Assembly (NCBI GenBank): GCA_965224225.1
Contig: CBDCZF010000012.1
Location: 124,001-188,000, forward strand
Source of the DNA: CAJQQK01 sp965224225
GTDB lineage: Bacteria; Pseudomonadota; Alphaproteobacteria; Rhizobiales; Hyphomicrobiaceae
Direction of reading: 5' to 3'
Length of the DNA: 64,000 nucleotides
Positions 27,386 through 35,677 of the stretch are shown here, one piece after another. Under the pieces are notes generated by a model. That model did no database searches. It was not told the origin of the DNA and saw only the letters and a list, made by a program, of their open reading frames with translations. Every line of letters starts with the position of its first letter. The stretch's first letter is position 1. The position numbers and the translations under genes are program-made.

Positions 27386-29080
27386 TTATGCGACTTGATC
27401 TTGACATTGGCTTCGGAGAAATGCGTCCGCATCGCTCAGCGCCAGTGGCTTGGCCAGCAGAAAACCCTGTCCGAAATCACACCCTTTCTGCGTTGCGAGA
27501 GCAAGCTGCTCCTCCGTCTCGATGCCTTCGGCCGTTGTTCGCATGTGCAGCGCGTGGGCGAGGTCGAGGATCGCACCAAAAATGGCCTTGCCGCGAATGT
27601 CATCATCCAGTTTCATGATGAATGACCGGTCGATCTTGATTTTGTCGAACGGGTAGTTCTGCAAATAACTGAGCGAAGAATAACCCGTTCCGAAGTCGTC
27701 CATTGCCAACGAGATGCCGAGTGCTTTCAGCTGCTGCAAGGCATCCGTGATCCTTTCACTGCTCTCCAACAACACGGACTCGGTGACCTCGAGCTCCAAT
27801 CGACGCGCATCCAAGCCCGACTTGGCCAGCGCGGCAGCGACACGGAATGGCAGTTTTGAGTCGCGGAACTGGGCAGGTGACAGATTGACAGCCACACCTA
27901 TTTCATTCGGCCAGTTGGCGGCAGCAGCGCATGCCTCCTGTATCACCCACTCGCCAATGGTATTTATGAGCCCGGCTCTTTCGGCTGTCGGGATGAATTC
28001 GGCAGGTGGTACCAGCCCTCCTTCGGGATGGCGCCAGCGCAGTAATGCTTCGAAGCTGATGATCGACTGCGTCTGGATGTCGAAAATGGGTTGATAGTGC
28101 AGTTCGAACTGGTTGTTCGACAGTGCACTTCTCAGAGCAGCTTCCAGTTTGATCTGTTCGTTGAATTCATTCTCGATTTCAGGTGTGAAGTAACAGACCT
28201 TGCCCGGGCCCTGTTCTTTCGCCCGGTGCAAGGCAAGGTCGACGCTCTTCAACAGGCGCTCTATCGTGTCGCCGTCGTTTGGTGCGGTTGCAATGCCAAA
28301 ACAGCCGGTGACGTGCCAGCGGCAGCCGGCCAGATCAATCGGCTTATCCAGGGCTTGCTGAATTCTCATCGCAAGGGCTGCCGCATCCGCCGGTTGACTG
28401 TTGCCTGCTCGGACAATGGCAAACTCGTCACCGCCCATTCGTGCCAGGCTGTCCGTTGACGAGATGCACCCCGTCAATCTCTTTGCGATGACCCGCAGAA
28501 ACTCGTCACCGACCACATGTCCCTGACTGTCATTGACCCGTTTGAACTGATCCAAATCGAAGAAGATAATGGAGAACGGCCCCTGCTTTGCGACCTTCTG
28601 CAATGCATCAGCCAGGCGCTCCTGGAATGAAAGCCTGTTCGGCAAGCCCGTAAGCAGGTCGTGGTAGGCGAGGTACTCGAGGCTCTTTTGGTTCTTCGCG
28701 TCAATTCTTTCGACCTGAGTAAGAAGCGCTTTGACCTTGCCGAGCAAGATATCGAAATCGATCGGCTTTGTCAGATAGTCATCGACACCAAGATCAAGTC
28801 CGGAAAGGACGTCTTTCCGGTCAGAAAACGCTGTTAGAAAGATAAACGGCATGTCCGCAAACTGCGGCAGCTCGCTGCGCACTTTGGAGAGCAGCTCCCG
28901 CCCATCCATGTTGGGCATGCTCACGTCACTTATGACAATGTTCGGCTGGTGCTCGAGGAGCATTTCAAGGCCATGTCGCCCGTCTTCGGCTTCGACGACC
29001 TCGTAACCTGCGTCTTGTAGTTCTTCGACGATTTGCCCGCGAATCATGGCTTCGTCTTCAATGCACAGGATTTTTGCCAT
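27386..29080 (-). CDS. Response regulator with GGDEF and EAL domains (cyclic-di-GMP turnover)
   Basis: 564 residues from ATG 29080, which has GGAG 7 nt upstream; an in-frame ATG at 29098 overlaps the kinase stop as ATGA. Receiver domain 1-120 with phospho-acceptor D52 (ISDVSMPNMDG) and K105 (LTKPI). GGDEF domain about 135-300 with intact GGDEF at 216-220; the RxxD inhibitory site upstream is absent (SSTD instead). EAL domain about 310-555 with EAL at 344-346 and the supporting acidic residues (LEVTES, MDDFGTGYS, KIDRSF, AEGIET) present. Both synthesis and breakdown of c-di-GMP are possible, presumably set by the partner kinase just upstream. Confidence 0.93.
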   Translation of the reverse strand: MAKILCIEDEAMIRGQIVEELQDAGYEVVEAEDGRHGLEMLLEHQPNIVISDVSMPNMDGRELLSKVRSELPQFADMPFIFLTAFSDRKDVLSGLDLGVDDYLTKPIDFDILLGKVKALLTQVERIDAKNQKSLEYLAYHDLLTGLPNRLSFQERLADALQKVAKQGPFSIIFFDLDQFKRVNDSQGHVVGDEFLRVIAKRLTGCISSTDSLARMGGDEFAIVRAGNSQPADAAALAMRIQQALDKPIDLAGCRWHVTGCFGIATAPNDGDTIERLLKSVDLALHRAKEQGPGKVCYFTPEIENEFNEQIKLEAALRSALSNNQFELHYQPIFDIQTQSIISFEALLRWRHPEGGLVPPAEFIPTAERAGLINTIGEWVIQEACAAAANWPNEIGVAVNLSPAQFRDSKLPFRVAAALAKSGLDARRLELEVTESVLLESSERITDALQQLKALGISLAMDDFGTGYSSLSYLQNYPFDKIKIDRSFIMKLDDDIRGKAIFGAILDLAHALHMRTTAEGIETEEQLALATQKGCDFGQGFLLAKPLALSDADAFLRSQCQDQVA

Positions 29081-29094
29081 GTCTTTTCTCCGGC

Positions 29095-31728
29095 TCATGC
29101 CGCTTTGAGCCCTTCTTTGGAGCAGGTCTGGGGTAGGATCACCGTGAACGTCGATCCTCGTCGCTCGTGACTTGAAACCTCAATGTCTCCACCGTGCATG
29201 TCGACGAACTCCTTGGAGATGCTGAGCCCGATTCCGGTGCCGCCAAAACCTTTGGCTGTTGTTGCCCGGAAGAACCGCTTGAAGATGCTCGGCAGTTCAC
29301 TTTCAGGAATGCCGACACCGTGGTCCGTAACCGAGATGGTGATGCGGCCATCCGCTGTCTTGCCGCGAACCTCGATGCTCTTGCAGTCGGGAGAGTACTT
29401 GATGGCGTTCGAGATCAAGTTGGTGAAAACGAGGTCCATGAGATCGCGATCGACGCAGATCTCATCTGGAAGCTGGGCAATATCGGTTTCGATTCTCGTC
29501 GTTGCCGAAACGTCCTCGTAGCGATCGCAAACTTCCTGCAGCAATTCTCTTATGTTGCAAGGCGCGGGGTTGGCTTGGATCTTGTTGGCATCGAGACGCG
29601 AGCTGTGCAGTGTCAGGTCAATCAGGCTGATCAGGCGCTTGACGGCGGAGCGGATGCTGTTAGCACGCTCTCCAGTTTCCTCAGGGGTCAATCTTTCGCG
29701 GCGCCGGATCAGGCGCTGTGCTGCGCCGTCGATGATGCTGAGTGGCGTGCGGAATTCATGACTTACCAAAGACACGAACTTCTGCTGCAGATGGTTGTAT
29801 TCCTTTTCCTTGTTGAGCGCTTCTTCCAGGCGCGCTGATTTTTCTTTCACTTCTGCCGTGCGTTCGTCGACAAGCTCCTGCAGCCCCTCCCGGTGTCTCT
29901 CGAGTTCGTTTTCGGAATGCACACGCTCCATGATGATGCCGGCCAGCCTGGCGGCGTTATGGAGATCGACGGCCTCTTCGTCGGTGGGCAGGGCTGGATG
30001 ATCGTAGTACATCCCGAACGCCCCGAGGACGGTGCCGGAGCTGTTCTTGATGGGCTCGGACCAGCAACTGCGCATGCCGTGGGGCAACGCTGCGTCTTTG
30101 ATGTTGGCCCACTTCGGGTCGGTCGCAATGTCTTCGACGAGAACGCGCTCACCTGTATAGGTTGATGTGCCGCACGACCCGATGTCGGGCCCATTCTCCA
30201 ATCCGTTCACCGCCTTGCAGTATGCTTCCGGGAGGCTCGGCGCGCCGCCATGCACCAGCCTGTTTCCGTGCAGCTCGAGCATGGAGCAGCGCATGCCAGG
30301 GTGGCGGGCCTCGTACATCAAAGCAATCGCATCATATATTTCGGATGCCGGCCGACCGGTTGCAATTTTCTCGAGGATCGACGCGTACTTTCTCTCGAAG
30401 CTTTCTGCTTTCTTTCGTTCCGTAATATCTACATGTGTGCCAACCAGCCGTTCGGGCTGATTGTTCGTCTTGCTTCTCACCAGAAAGGCACGCGTTAGAA
30501 TATGGACTATGTGTCCATTCTTGTGGTGCATGCGCATTTCGCCTTCGAACGAGTTATCTTGGCCGTCTATGTAGCTCTGCACCTTGGCCAGTATCCGATC
30601 TTTGTCTTCGGCGTGGACGAGTGTTGCCCAGGTGTCCAAAGTTCCGTCCAACTCGTCGGCTTCGTAGCCCAGCATGCTTTTCCAGCGGGGTGAGTAATAG
30701 ACCTCGTCGGTTTCCAAGTTCCAGTCCCAAAGACCATCATTGGCACCTTGCATCGCGAATGAAAAACGCTCTTCGCTCTTTTTCAAAGCGCGTTCGGCGG
30801 ACTTCAATTCCGTTACGTCAGTAACGGTGCCGTCGATCCGAACAATGCGACCCTCGGGATCACAGGTGCTCTGGCCGCGTGCATGGACACAGCGCGTCGT
30901 GACGCCATCAGACAGCACGACCTTGTGGATCAAGTTGAACGAACCGCCGGCCATTACATCCTGTCTGGCTTTCACGAGCCGTTCCGTATAATCGGGGTGG
31001 CAGCAATCGAAGATCGTCTGGATCAAAGGTCTCGTCCGTTCTTCATCAAGATCGAGAAGGCGGTATAATTCTTTCGACCACTCCATCTGATCGGAGCCGG
31101 GCTTCCAAGACCAGCTGCCGAGCTTGGCGAGTTGTTGGGCATGCTCGAGTTTGGCCAGATTGGCCTTTTCGCGCTGCATGGTCTCTGTCAATGAATTCAG
31201 AATTTCGTAGTGGTTGAGTTGGGATGCAATCCAGTACGCGAGTGCACGCAGTGTATGAAAGTCAGCCTGATCAAACGTCCCTCGATCGTGATGCCCGAGG
31301 TTTAGGCAGCCGAAGCATTTGTCCGATTTGATCAAGGGTACGTTGATGCAGGAGCGCAGGCCTTCGCTGCTCAAAAGTTCGCAATCGAGCATCCCCGGTG
31401 CATCGACACGCGTGTCCGATGTGATCCAGATTTCCCGACGGATGTAGGCCTGGCCGGTGGTCGTGTTGGCCACTGGTAGCGGGCGGCCCATGGGAATGGC
31501 CTCGCAGCCCTCGAAGGCGACGACGGCGAGATGATCTTCATCAGTTTTGATCGACAGGCTTGCACGGTGCGCGGGAAACATCCGTGACGTCCAGCCGGCG
31601 ACAACGCTCAGTAGTTCGTCTCGAGATCGAGTGTTGCTGATTTCCTCGATGAAGCGCATCGGAAATGCTCGCTCGGCGTCACTGCTGTCGAGGCACTCGT
31701 AAGTCTTGTCTCGAAGTCGATACAGCAT
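29095..31728 (-). CDS. Cytoplasmic multi-sensor histidine kinase (GAF-PAS-PAS-GAF)
   Basis: 877 residues, no membrane helix. An N-terminal GAF domain (about 20-170; GLRSCINVPLIKSDKCFGCL), a PAS (about 200-310), a PAS-PAC (about 320-445; MQGANDGLWDWNLETDEVYY, GTHVDITERKKAE), and a second GAF (about 450-600; IGSCGTSTYTGERVLVEDIA). A coiled coil (ERHREGLQELVDERTAEVKE) leads to H657 in SLVSHEFRTPLSII and an ATPase domain with N-box FTNLISNAIKYSP, G1 DHGVGIP and G2 GGTGIGLSIS. It should phosphorylate the downstream REC-GGDEF-EAL protein, coupling an intracellular signal (redox, light or small ligand) to c-di-GMP. The 272-nt upstream leader is AT-rich. Confidence 0.92.
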   Translation of the reverse strand: MLYRLRDKTYECLDSSDAERAFPMRFIEEISNTRSRDELLSVVAGWTSRMFPAHRASLSIKTDEDHLAVVAFEGCEAIPMGRPLPVANTTTGQAYIRREIWITSDTRVDAPGMLDCELLSSEGLRSCINVPLIKSDKCFGCLNLGHHDRGTFDQADFHTLRALAYWIASQLNHYEILNSLTETMQREKANLAKLEHAQQLAKLGSWSWKPGSDQMEWSKELYRLLDLDEERTRPLIQTIFDCCHPDYTERLVKARQDVMAGGSFNLIHKVVLSDGVTTRCVHARGQSTCDPEGRIVRIDGTVTDVTELKSAERALKKSEERFSFAMQGANDGLWDWNLETDEVYYSPRWKSMLGYEADELDGTLDTWATLVHAEDKDRILAKVQSYIDGQDNSFEGEMRMHHKNGHIVHILTRAFLVRSKTNNQPERLVGTHVDITERKKAESFERKYASILEKIATGRPASEIYDAIALMYEARHPGMRCSMLELHGNRLVHGGAPSLPEAYCKAVNGLENGPDIGSCGTSTYTGERVLVEDIATDPKWANIKDAALPHGMRSCWSEPIKNSSGTVLGAFGMYYDHPALPTDEEAVDLHNAARLAGIIMERVHSENELERHREGLQELVDERTAEVKEKSARLEEALNKEKEYNHLQQKFVSLVSHEFRTPLSIIDGAAQRLIRRRERLTPEETGERANSIRSAVKRLISLIDLTLHSSRLDANKIQANPAPCNIRELLQEVCDRYEDVSATTRIETDIAQLPDEICVDRDLMDLVFTNLISNAIKYSPDCKSIEVRGKTADGRITISVTDHGVGIPESELPSIFKRFFRATTAKGFGGTGIGLSISKEFVDMHGGDIEVSSHERRGSTFTVILPQTCSKEGLKAA

Positions 31729-32000
31729 CCCTCAGGCTCCGAATGGTTAGTAAAACCGCAAATTTGGCAGGGCTCGTATCAACGATTTTACAAGGCGGTT
31801 CTAACAAAGCCTGAATATTCAGAGTTCGTCACTTCCTTTAATTTAGTTTATGTTCCGGCCTGCCGATGTATTTGGCTAAAATTTTTCGGAAATTCCAAGT
31901 TATCTTGTTTTGCATTCGTGCGGGCATAACGCAGACAAAGGCCGATGCTCGCTCTGCTTGAAGCCGTCTCAAGACGGACCGCGGACAGCATGTGCCCCAC

Positions 32001-32789
32001 TCACGGTGACACGACGCTGCAGTAGCCCTCGTCGACGGAACGCCGCAACTCGCCCCGGTAACGGTCGAATGCAGCATCGCCGCTGCTGATTTCGCCGAAC
32101 TGGACAACTTCGGCCGTTTCCAGCCTGCGATAGATGATCGGAGCGCTGACGGGCGCGAGCGTGACTGCGCGCTTGGAAAGCGTGGTCACCAGGCCGCGCA
32201 TGGTGTGGGTCTGGTCGAGTTGCGAGACAACGATCATGCGCATCGCGCCTTTGGTCTGCGATACGAGGTGGATGAAATTCGACGATGGCGGCACATGTAG
32301 CCGGCCGCGATGCGAATAAGGTGCGTCCGGCCTTTCGTGTTCTTCGAACAGCAGGCTCGGCCAGCTTTCGTCCCAGGTGATGTCGGTGCGGTAGGCGATG
32401 ATCAGGTCGTCGACCGTAAAGGCCGGGCGGAATGTGAGGTACGAGCCGATGTAGTGGTCGACGGCGGCGCGTGTGTAGGCGCCGAGATTGATCGGAGCGA
32501 CATCAGTTGAAAGGCCGGACGGTCCCAGTTCGTCGGCATTGGGCCGTCCGGCCGCTGCCTGGCCTCCCCAGAGCAGTTTGACCTCGTCGAAGTCGAGATC
32601 GAGAACCATACACACATCGAATAGCGTCTGGTCGCGCACGGTGCGCCCGCCGAGCAGGTTTTGGATCGTCTTTTCGTGACAGTCGGCGGCATCGGCAAGA
32701 CCGGCCTGCGTCAGCTTTTTCTCGATCAGCGCAAGTCGGATGCGGTCGATGGCTTGCGCACGGCTCGCGGGAGGCGTGGGAGGTGGCAT
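32001..32789 (-). CDS. Protein with N-terminal Cro/C1-type HTH, unknown C-terminal domain
   Basis: 262 residues. Residues about 10-78 form a Cro/C1-like helix-turn-helix (LALIEKKLTQAGLADAADCH followed by EKTIQNLLGGRTVRDQTLFD). The remaining ~180 residues start after a variable linker, with YTRAAVDHYIGSYLTFRPAF and ADITWDESWPSLLFEEHERP-like segments, and I do not recognise them; the pattern resembles an effector-sensing beta-rich domain. Likely a DNA-binding regulator without an adjacent obvious target. No signal peptide or membrane helix. Confidence 0.72.
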   Translation of the reverse strand: MPPPTPPASRAQAIDRIRLALIEKKLTQAGLADAADCHEKTIQNLLGGRTVRDQTLFDVCMVLDLDFDEVKLLWGGQAAAGRPNADELGPSGLSTDVAPINLGAYTRAAVDHYIGSYLTFRPAFTVDDLIIAYRTDITWDESWPSLLFEEHERPDAPYSHRGRLHVPPSSNFIHLVSQTKGAMRMIVVSQLDQTHTMRGLVTTLSKRAVTLAPVSAPIIYRRLETAEVVQFGEISSGDAAFDRYRGELRRSVDEGYCSVVSP

Positions 32790-32950
32790 GGCTTTCGGGC
32801 GGCTCCATCGCAGTCAGCACCGGTAAGCTAACGGTAAAGCCGGTACTGCTGCAATCGCTCAGCGCCGCATTGGACACGAAAAAGGCCGGCGATGGGCGCG
32901 GGCCCACTCCGGCCTTTGTCGGCTGTCGTTGTCGGGTTAGCCGCTTCGGG

Positions 32951-33532
32951 CTAGCCGCCGCGACCGAGGATATCGACCTTGACCGGCACGACGCCGGCAT
33001 TGCGCATGCCGACGACGGTGGCAGCCCGCCGCGAGAGATCGATGATGCGGCCGCGGATATAGGGACCGCGGTCATTGATGCGCACGACCACGGAACGGCC
33101 GTTGCGCAGATTGGTGACGCGTACGCGTGTGCCGAAAGGCAGCGACTTGTGGGCGGCCGTCAGCGCGTTGGGATTGAACCAGCCGCCGGCTGCAACCCGC
33201 TGCGGTTGCCAGTAGTATGAGGCCAGGCCACGCAGGATGCCACCGCGTGCCGCAGTGCGAGGCCGTCGGCGCGAACGCTTTACGGCGGCGGTCCTCGTGC
33301 GACGCTGGGCGCGAGGCTTCTGCCTGACTTTGCGATTGGCCTTGCGCTGGCGCCTGGCATCGCCAGGCTTTGCTGCCGCCTTGGGCGCTGCATAGTTGGT
33401 CGGCGGCGGCACCGTTATGGGCGTCGAGGTCAGGTCATAGAATACGCTTGCCTTCCAGTTGGCCTGGGCCGTCGTATTCAGGGTCAGCAGCAACGCCGCT
33501 GCCGCCGCGATTGCAGTACTCGGAACTTTCAT
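32951..33532 (-). CDS. rlpA: RlpA-family septal ring protein/lytic transglycosylase-like
   Basis: 193 residues from ATG 33532 (AAAGGTG upstream); longer in-frame forms lack a signal. Signal peptide at 1-24 (STAIAAAAALLLTLNTTAQA). A highly basic, low-complexity linker (about 55-105) precedes the double-psi beta-barrel: GLASYYWQPQRVAAGGWFNP, NALTAAHKSLPFGTRVRVTN, VVRINDRGPYIRGRIIDLSR. The catalytic Asp of RlpA-type transglycosylases is present in INDRGP. It would cleave denuded glycan strands at the septum. No SPOR domain is present. The usual lipobox Cys is not evident, so it is probably soluble. Confidence 0.85.
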   Translation of the reverse strand: MKVPSTAIAAAAALLLTLNTTAQANWKASVFYDLTSTPITVPPPTNYAAPKAAAKPGDARRQRKANRKVRQKPRAQRRTRTAAVKRSRRRPRTAARGGILRGLASYYWQPQRVAAGGWFNPNALTAAHKSLPFGTRVRVTNLRNGRSVVVRINDRGPYIRGRIIDLSRRAATVVGMRNAGVVPVKVDILGRGG

Positions 33533-33963
33533 GTGACACCTTTGTCGCAAGGCCGAAACGAGCCGAACCGCGTGTTTCCCGCCATCTCGGTCGGCGCGTC
33601 TGCCTTGGTTTCCTGTTGGTCGTTGCCTGGAGCTTCGCGGCAACAGATCAGGCTGGAACAAACCGTCAGAAGTTGTTGGCCTGGATCACAAATCAGCCAT
33701 CGATACTGAGTTCGACGGCGGCGATCGCGGCGCAGTCAGCACACCAACCCGGCAAGGTCAAGCGGAGCAGGCCTCGGTCAGCTGCCGGCACGGATCGTCA
33801 TCGCGCACTGAGACGCTGAAATTCCAGCAGAATTCGCAGCGACGCATCGCTTTTGACGTAGCGTCGCTGCGACAACATGTCGATGCCGATGAGTAGTGAA
33901 AAGACGCTGCCTAACCAATTGATTGGCTGGTGTGGCTGAGATTCACGCTCAATTATTGGTGCG
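33533..33963. other. 431-nt intergenic region between SDR and rlpA genes
   Basis: Both flanking genes are on the minus strand. The region holds a strong 12-bp inverted repeat (33834-33872), a shorter CCAAT-TG-ATTGG repeat near 33913, and the RlpA leader. Open frames on either strand here look like chance. No promoter consensus was evident. Confidence 0.5.
33834..33872. repeat. Perfect 12-bp inverted repeat, strong hairpin without T-run
   Basis: Arms TCGCAGCGACGC (33834-33845) and GCGTCGCTGCGA (33861-33872) with a 15-nt loop. Neither strand has a T-run next to it, so it is not a classical terminator. It lies about 90 nt after the SDR stop and 300 nt before rlpA. It could be a transcript-stabilising 3' hairpin, a small RNA element or a repeated extragenic palindrome. 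Confidence 0.5.
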
Positions 33964-34743
33964 TTACAGCGTGCCCGGATAGCTGCCGCCATCGATGACG
34001 ATGTTCTGGCCGGTGATGAAGCCGCCGTACTGCGAGCAGAGGAAGGCGGCCATGGCGCCGAACTCGTCCGTTGTGCCGAAGCGCCTGGCCGGAACCTCCT
34101 GCATTCGCTCGGCATGGATTTCGTCGAATGGTCGTCCGCTCGCGTCTGACATCTTGGCCGATGTGCCACGCAGGCGATCGGTTTCAAAGGGACCGGGCAA
34201 TAGCCCGTTGATCGTGACGTTGTGTGCTGCCGATTTTCGCGCCAATACCGCCACCGCGCCCGTCAAACCGGCGCGGGCACCGTTCGAAAGCTCGAGTGCG
34301 GCAATCGGCGATTTCACGGAATAGCTGGTAATGTTGATGATCCGCCCGAAGCCGCGCTCCATCATGCCGTAGACCGTCGAATGGATGAGCGCGATCGGTG
34401 TGATCATGTTGCCTTCGACGGCCCGTCGCCAATCGTCGAGGCTGAAATCCTTGAAGTCTCCGGGCGGAGGACCGCCGGCATTGTTGATCAGGATGTCGGG
34501 GGCGGGGCAGGCGCTGAGAACCTCGGCCCGTCCGGCATCGGTCGTGATATCGCAAGCGACGGTCGTCACCGTCACACCTGTTTGGGTGCGGATCTCAGCA
34601 GCCGTCGCCTCGAGCGTCTCCCTGGTTCGTGCGCATATCGTCAGATCAACACCGGCTTCGGCGAGCTTTTCGGCACAGCCGCGCCCGAGGCCCTTCGAAG
34701 CCGCACAAACGATTGCCGTCCGCCCTTTGAGCGCAAGATCCAT
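33964..34743 (-). CDS. SDR-family protein with altered catalytic residues
   Basis: 259 residues from ATG 34743, preceded by AGGAGG. Rossmann fold: the cofactor loop reads CAASKGLGRG (usual TGxxxGxG), the NNAGG motif is present (residues 87-91), and the second half has NGLLPGPFETDRL and GQNIVIDGGSYPGTL. The catalytic Ser is S140 (NITSYS), but the YxxxK motif is replaced by S153-N-G-A-R157. This matches a known 3-oxoacyl-ACP-reductase-like SDR subgroup that lacks the standard tetrad. It may bind NAD(P) yet use a different chemistry, or be regulatory. No operon partner is adjacent. Confidence 0.82.
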   Translation of the reverse strand: MDLALKGRTAIVCAASKGLGRGCAEKLAEAGVDLTICARTRETLEATAAEIRTQTGVTVTTVACDITTDAGRAEVLSACPAPDILINNAGGPPPGDFKDFSLDDWRRAVEGNMITPIALIHSTVYGMMERGFGRIINITSYSVKSPIAALELSNGARAGLTGAVAVLARKSAAHNVTINGLLPGPFETDRLRGTSAKMSDASGRPFDEIHAERMQEVPARRFGTTDEFGAMAAFLCSQYGGFITGQNIVIDGGSYPGTL

Positions 34744-34951
34744 CGGATACCTCCTGATGTTTGTATGAATGCATGTCTTCCGATCGGGACCATCATTTAC
34801 AGGAAGGCAAAACCCCGAACGCGAACAATGCCACGATTGGCCGATCGGCAACAGTGCGCCACCTGATTATGCCGTCTCTGCAATGGGCTAGTTGTTTGGT
34901 GTTGGCTTGGCGTGGCGAATATGCGACCGTATGTCCATGATCAACAACGGG

Positions 34952-34965
34952 AAGGAGGTGATCCA
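34952..34965 (+). promoter_or_regulatory. Exceptionally long Shine-Dalgarno sequence
   Basis: AAGGAGGTGATCCA is the exact complement of 14 nt at the 3' end of bacterial 16S rRNA (TGGATCACCTCCTT). The ATG at 34966 follows immediately; GGAGG ends 7 nt before it, the optimal spacing. It decides the start of the 25-codon ORF. Confidence 0.75.
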
Positions 34966-35043
34966 ATGTCGAGTGAGATGAGACTGGTGGCCACGCCATT
35001 GTTCGTCCGTCGGTTGTTGGAGCAGCCTCCGACCTCCGGCTGA
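34966..35043 (+). CDS. 25-residue peptide ORF behind a perfect ribosome-binding site
   Basis: Twenty-five codons and TGA, too short for standard gene finders. The peptide starts MSSEMRLVATPL and ends LLEQPPTSG, with two adjacent Arg and a Pro-Pro near its end. The translation signal is as strong as possible (14-nt match to the 16S tail). The 3' codons CCT CCG ACC TCC contain two CCTCC blocks; ACCTCC (35032-35037) is complementary to GGAGGT in the RBS. A GCCGGC-ATTT-GCCGGC hairpin (35053-35068) and a terminator (35097-35127) follow, defining a transcript of perhaps 200 nt. Leader peptide, small protein or ribosome-binding sRNA are all possible; I do not recognise it. Confidence 0.55.
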   Translation: MSSEMRLVATPLFVRRLLEQPPTSG

Positions 35044-35096
35044 GGCGGCAGCGCCGGCATTTGCCGGCAGCAGAGCCACAGTCAAAGTTTCTCACG

Positions 35097-35127
35097 GGGC
35101 CGTCCGATTGGGCGGCCCTTTGTGTTT
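35097..35127 (+). terminator. Rho-independent terminator after the short ORF
   Basis: Nine-pair stem GGGCCGTCC / GGGCGGCCC (one G-T pair) with loop GATT, followed by TTTGTGTTT. It separates the short ORF from the exported protein gene starting at 35289. It could end a stand-alone small transcript or act as an attenuator for the next gene. Confidence 0.75.
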
Positions 35128-35288
35128 CCCGCCAGCGGTCGACTGCATCCGGGCGCAGATCAAATTTTGCTGATCCAGATCAATCGACCAGTCGATCGGC
35201 CCAACTATGAACTATTGTCTCATCCAATCGAGGAAGCCGCGTGGAATGCACCCGACGTCCTGATGAACCGGAACGGAGTTTGAAATCC

Positions 35289-35627
35289 ATGATCCGCACC
35301 AGATTCCTTATTGTTGCCTTGGCGGCTGCAACAGCGTTGTTCGGTGTGATGGCACCGGCGATTTACAGCGACGCAGATGCGAAGATCCGCTGCAACGGCC
35401 CCTACCAGGTCATTCGCGGCGAAGGTGAAATCGCCACGCCCTATTGCCAGGATGCCTATTTGGCGCAGGTTGCCCGCGGCTACGGTATTCGCGTCACCGC
35501 CCGCCAGATCCGCCGCAGCGTGTCGCGCAAGGAGGAGATTTGCCGCGCCATTGGCCACGACGGTCGCGTCAATGATCTGTGCATTGGCTATCGCAACGAT
35601 GAGTGTATCGGCATTCGCTGCCAGTAG
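35289..35627 (+). CDS. Small exported cysteine-containing protein, unknown function
   Basis: 112 residues from ATG 35289 (GGAG 11 nt upstream); the frame is open further upstream but gains no features. Signal peptide TRFLIVALAAATALFGVMAP with processing around SDADA. The mature ~80 residues have six cysteines (KIRCNGPYQ, ATPYCQDAY, EEICRAIG, NDLCIGYRND, ECIGIRCQ), giving a likely disulphide-stabilised periplasmic or surface protein. The block KIRCNGPYQVI and RNDECIGIRC look like a conserved Rhizobiales hypothetical. Preceded by the small-ORF terminator; no operon partner. Confidence 0.72.
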   Translation: MIRTRFLIVALAAATALFGVMAPAIYSDADAKIRCNGPYQVIRGEGEIATPYCQDAYLAQVARGYGIRVTARQIRRSVSRKEEICRAIGHDGRVNDLCIGYRNDECIGIRCQ

Positions 35628-35677
35628 GGCTGCAACGTCAACGCTGCGATGACGCTTGCCGGTTGAAAGCCTGCGTG

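Noticed and set aside
31838..32107. 89-codon open frame on the minus strand upstream of the kinase
   Set aside because: Overlaps the C-terminal part of the HTH protein in another frame and has shuffled composition; no ribosome-binding site.
34931..34981. Sixteen-codon ORF starting at ATG 34931 that overlaps the strong RBS
   Set aside because: No ribosome-binding site of its own and it overlaps the better-supported 25-codon ORF; may only matter as an upstream reading frame.
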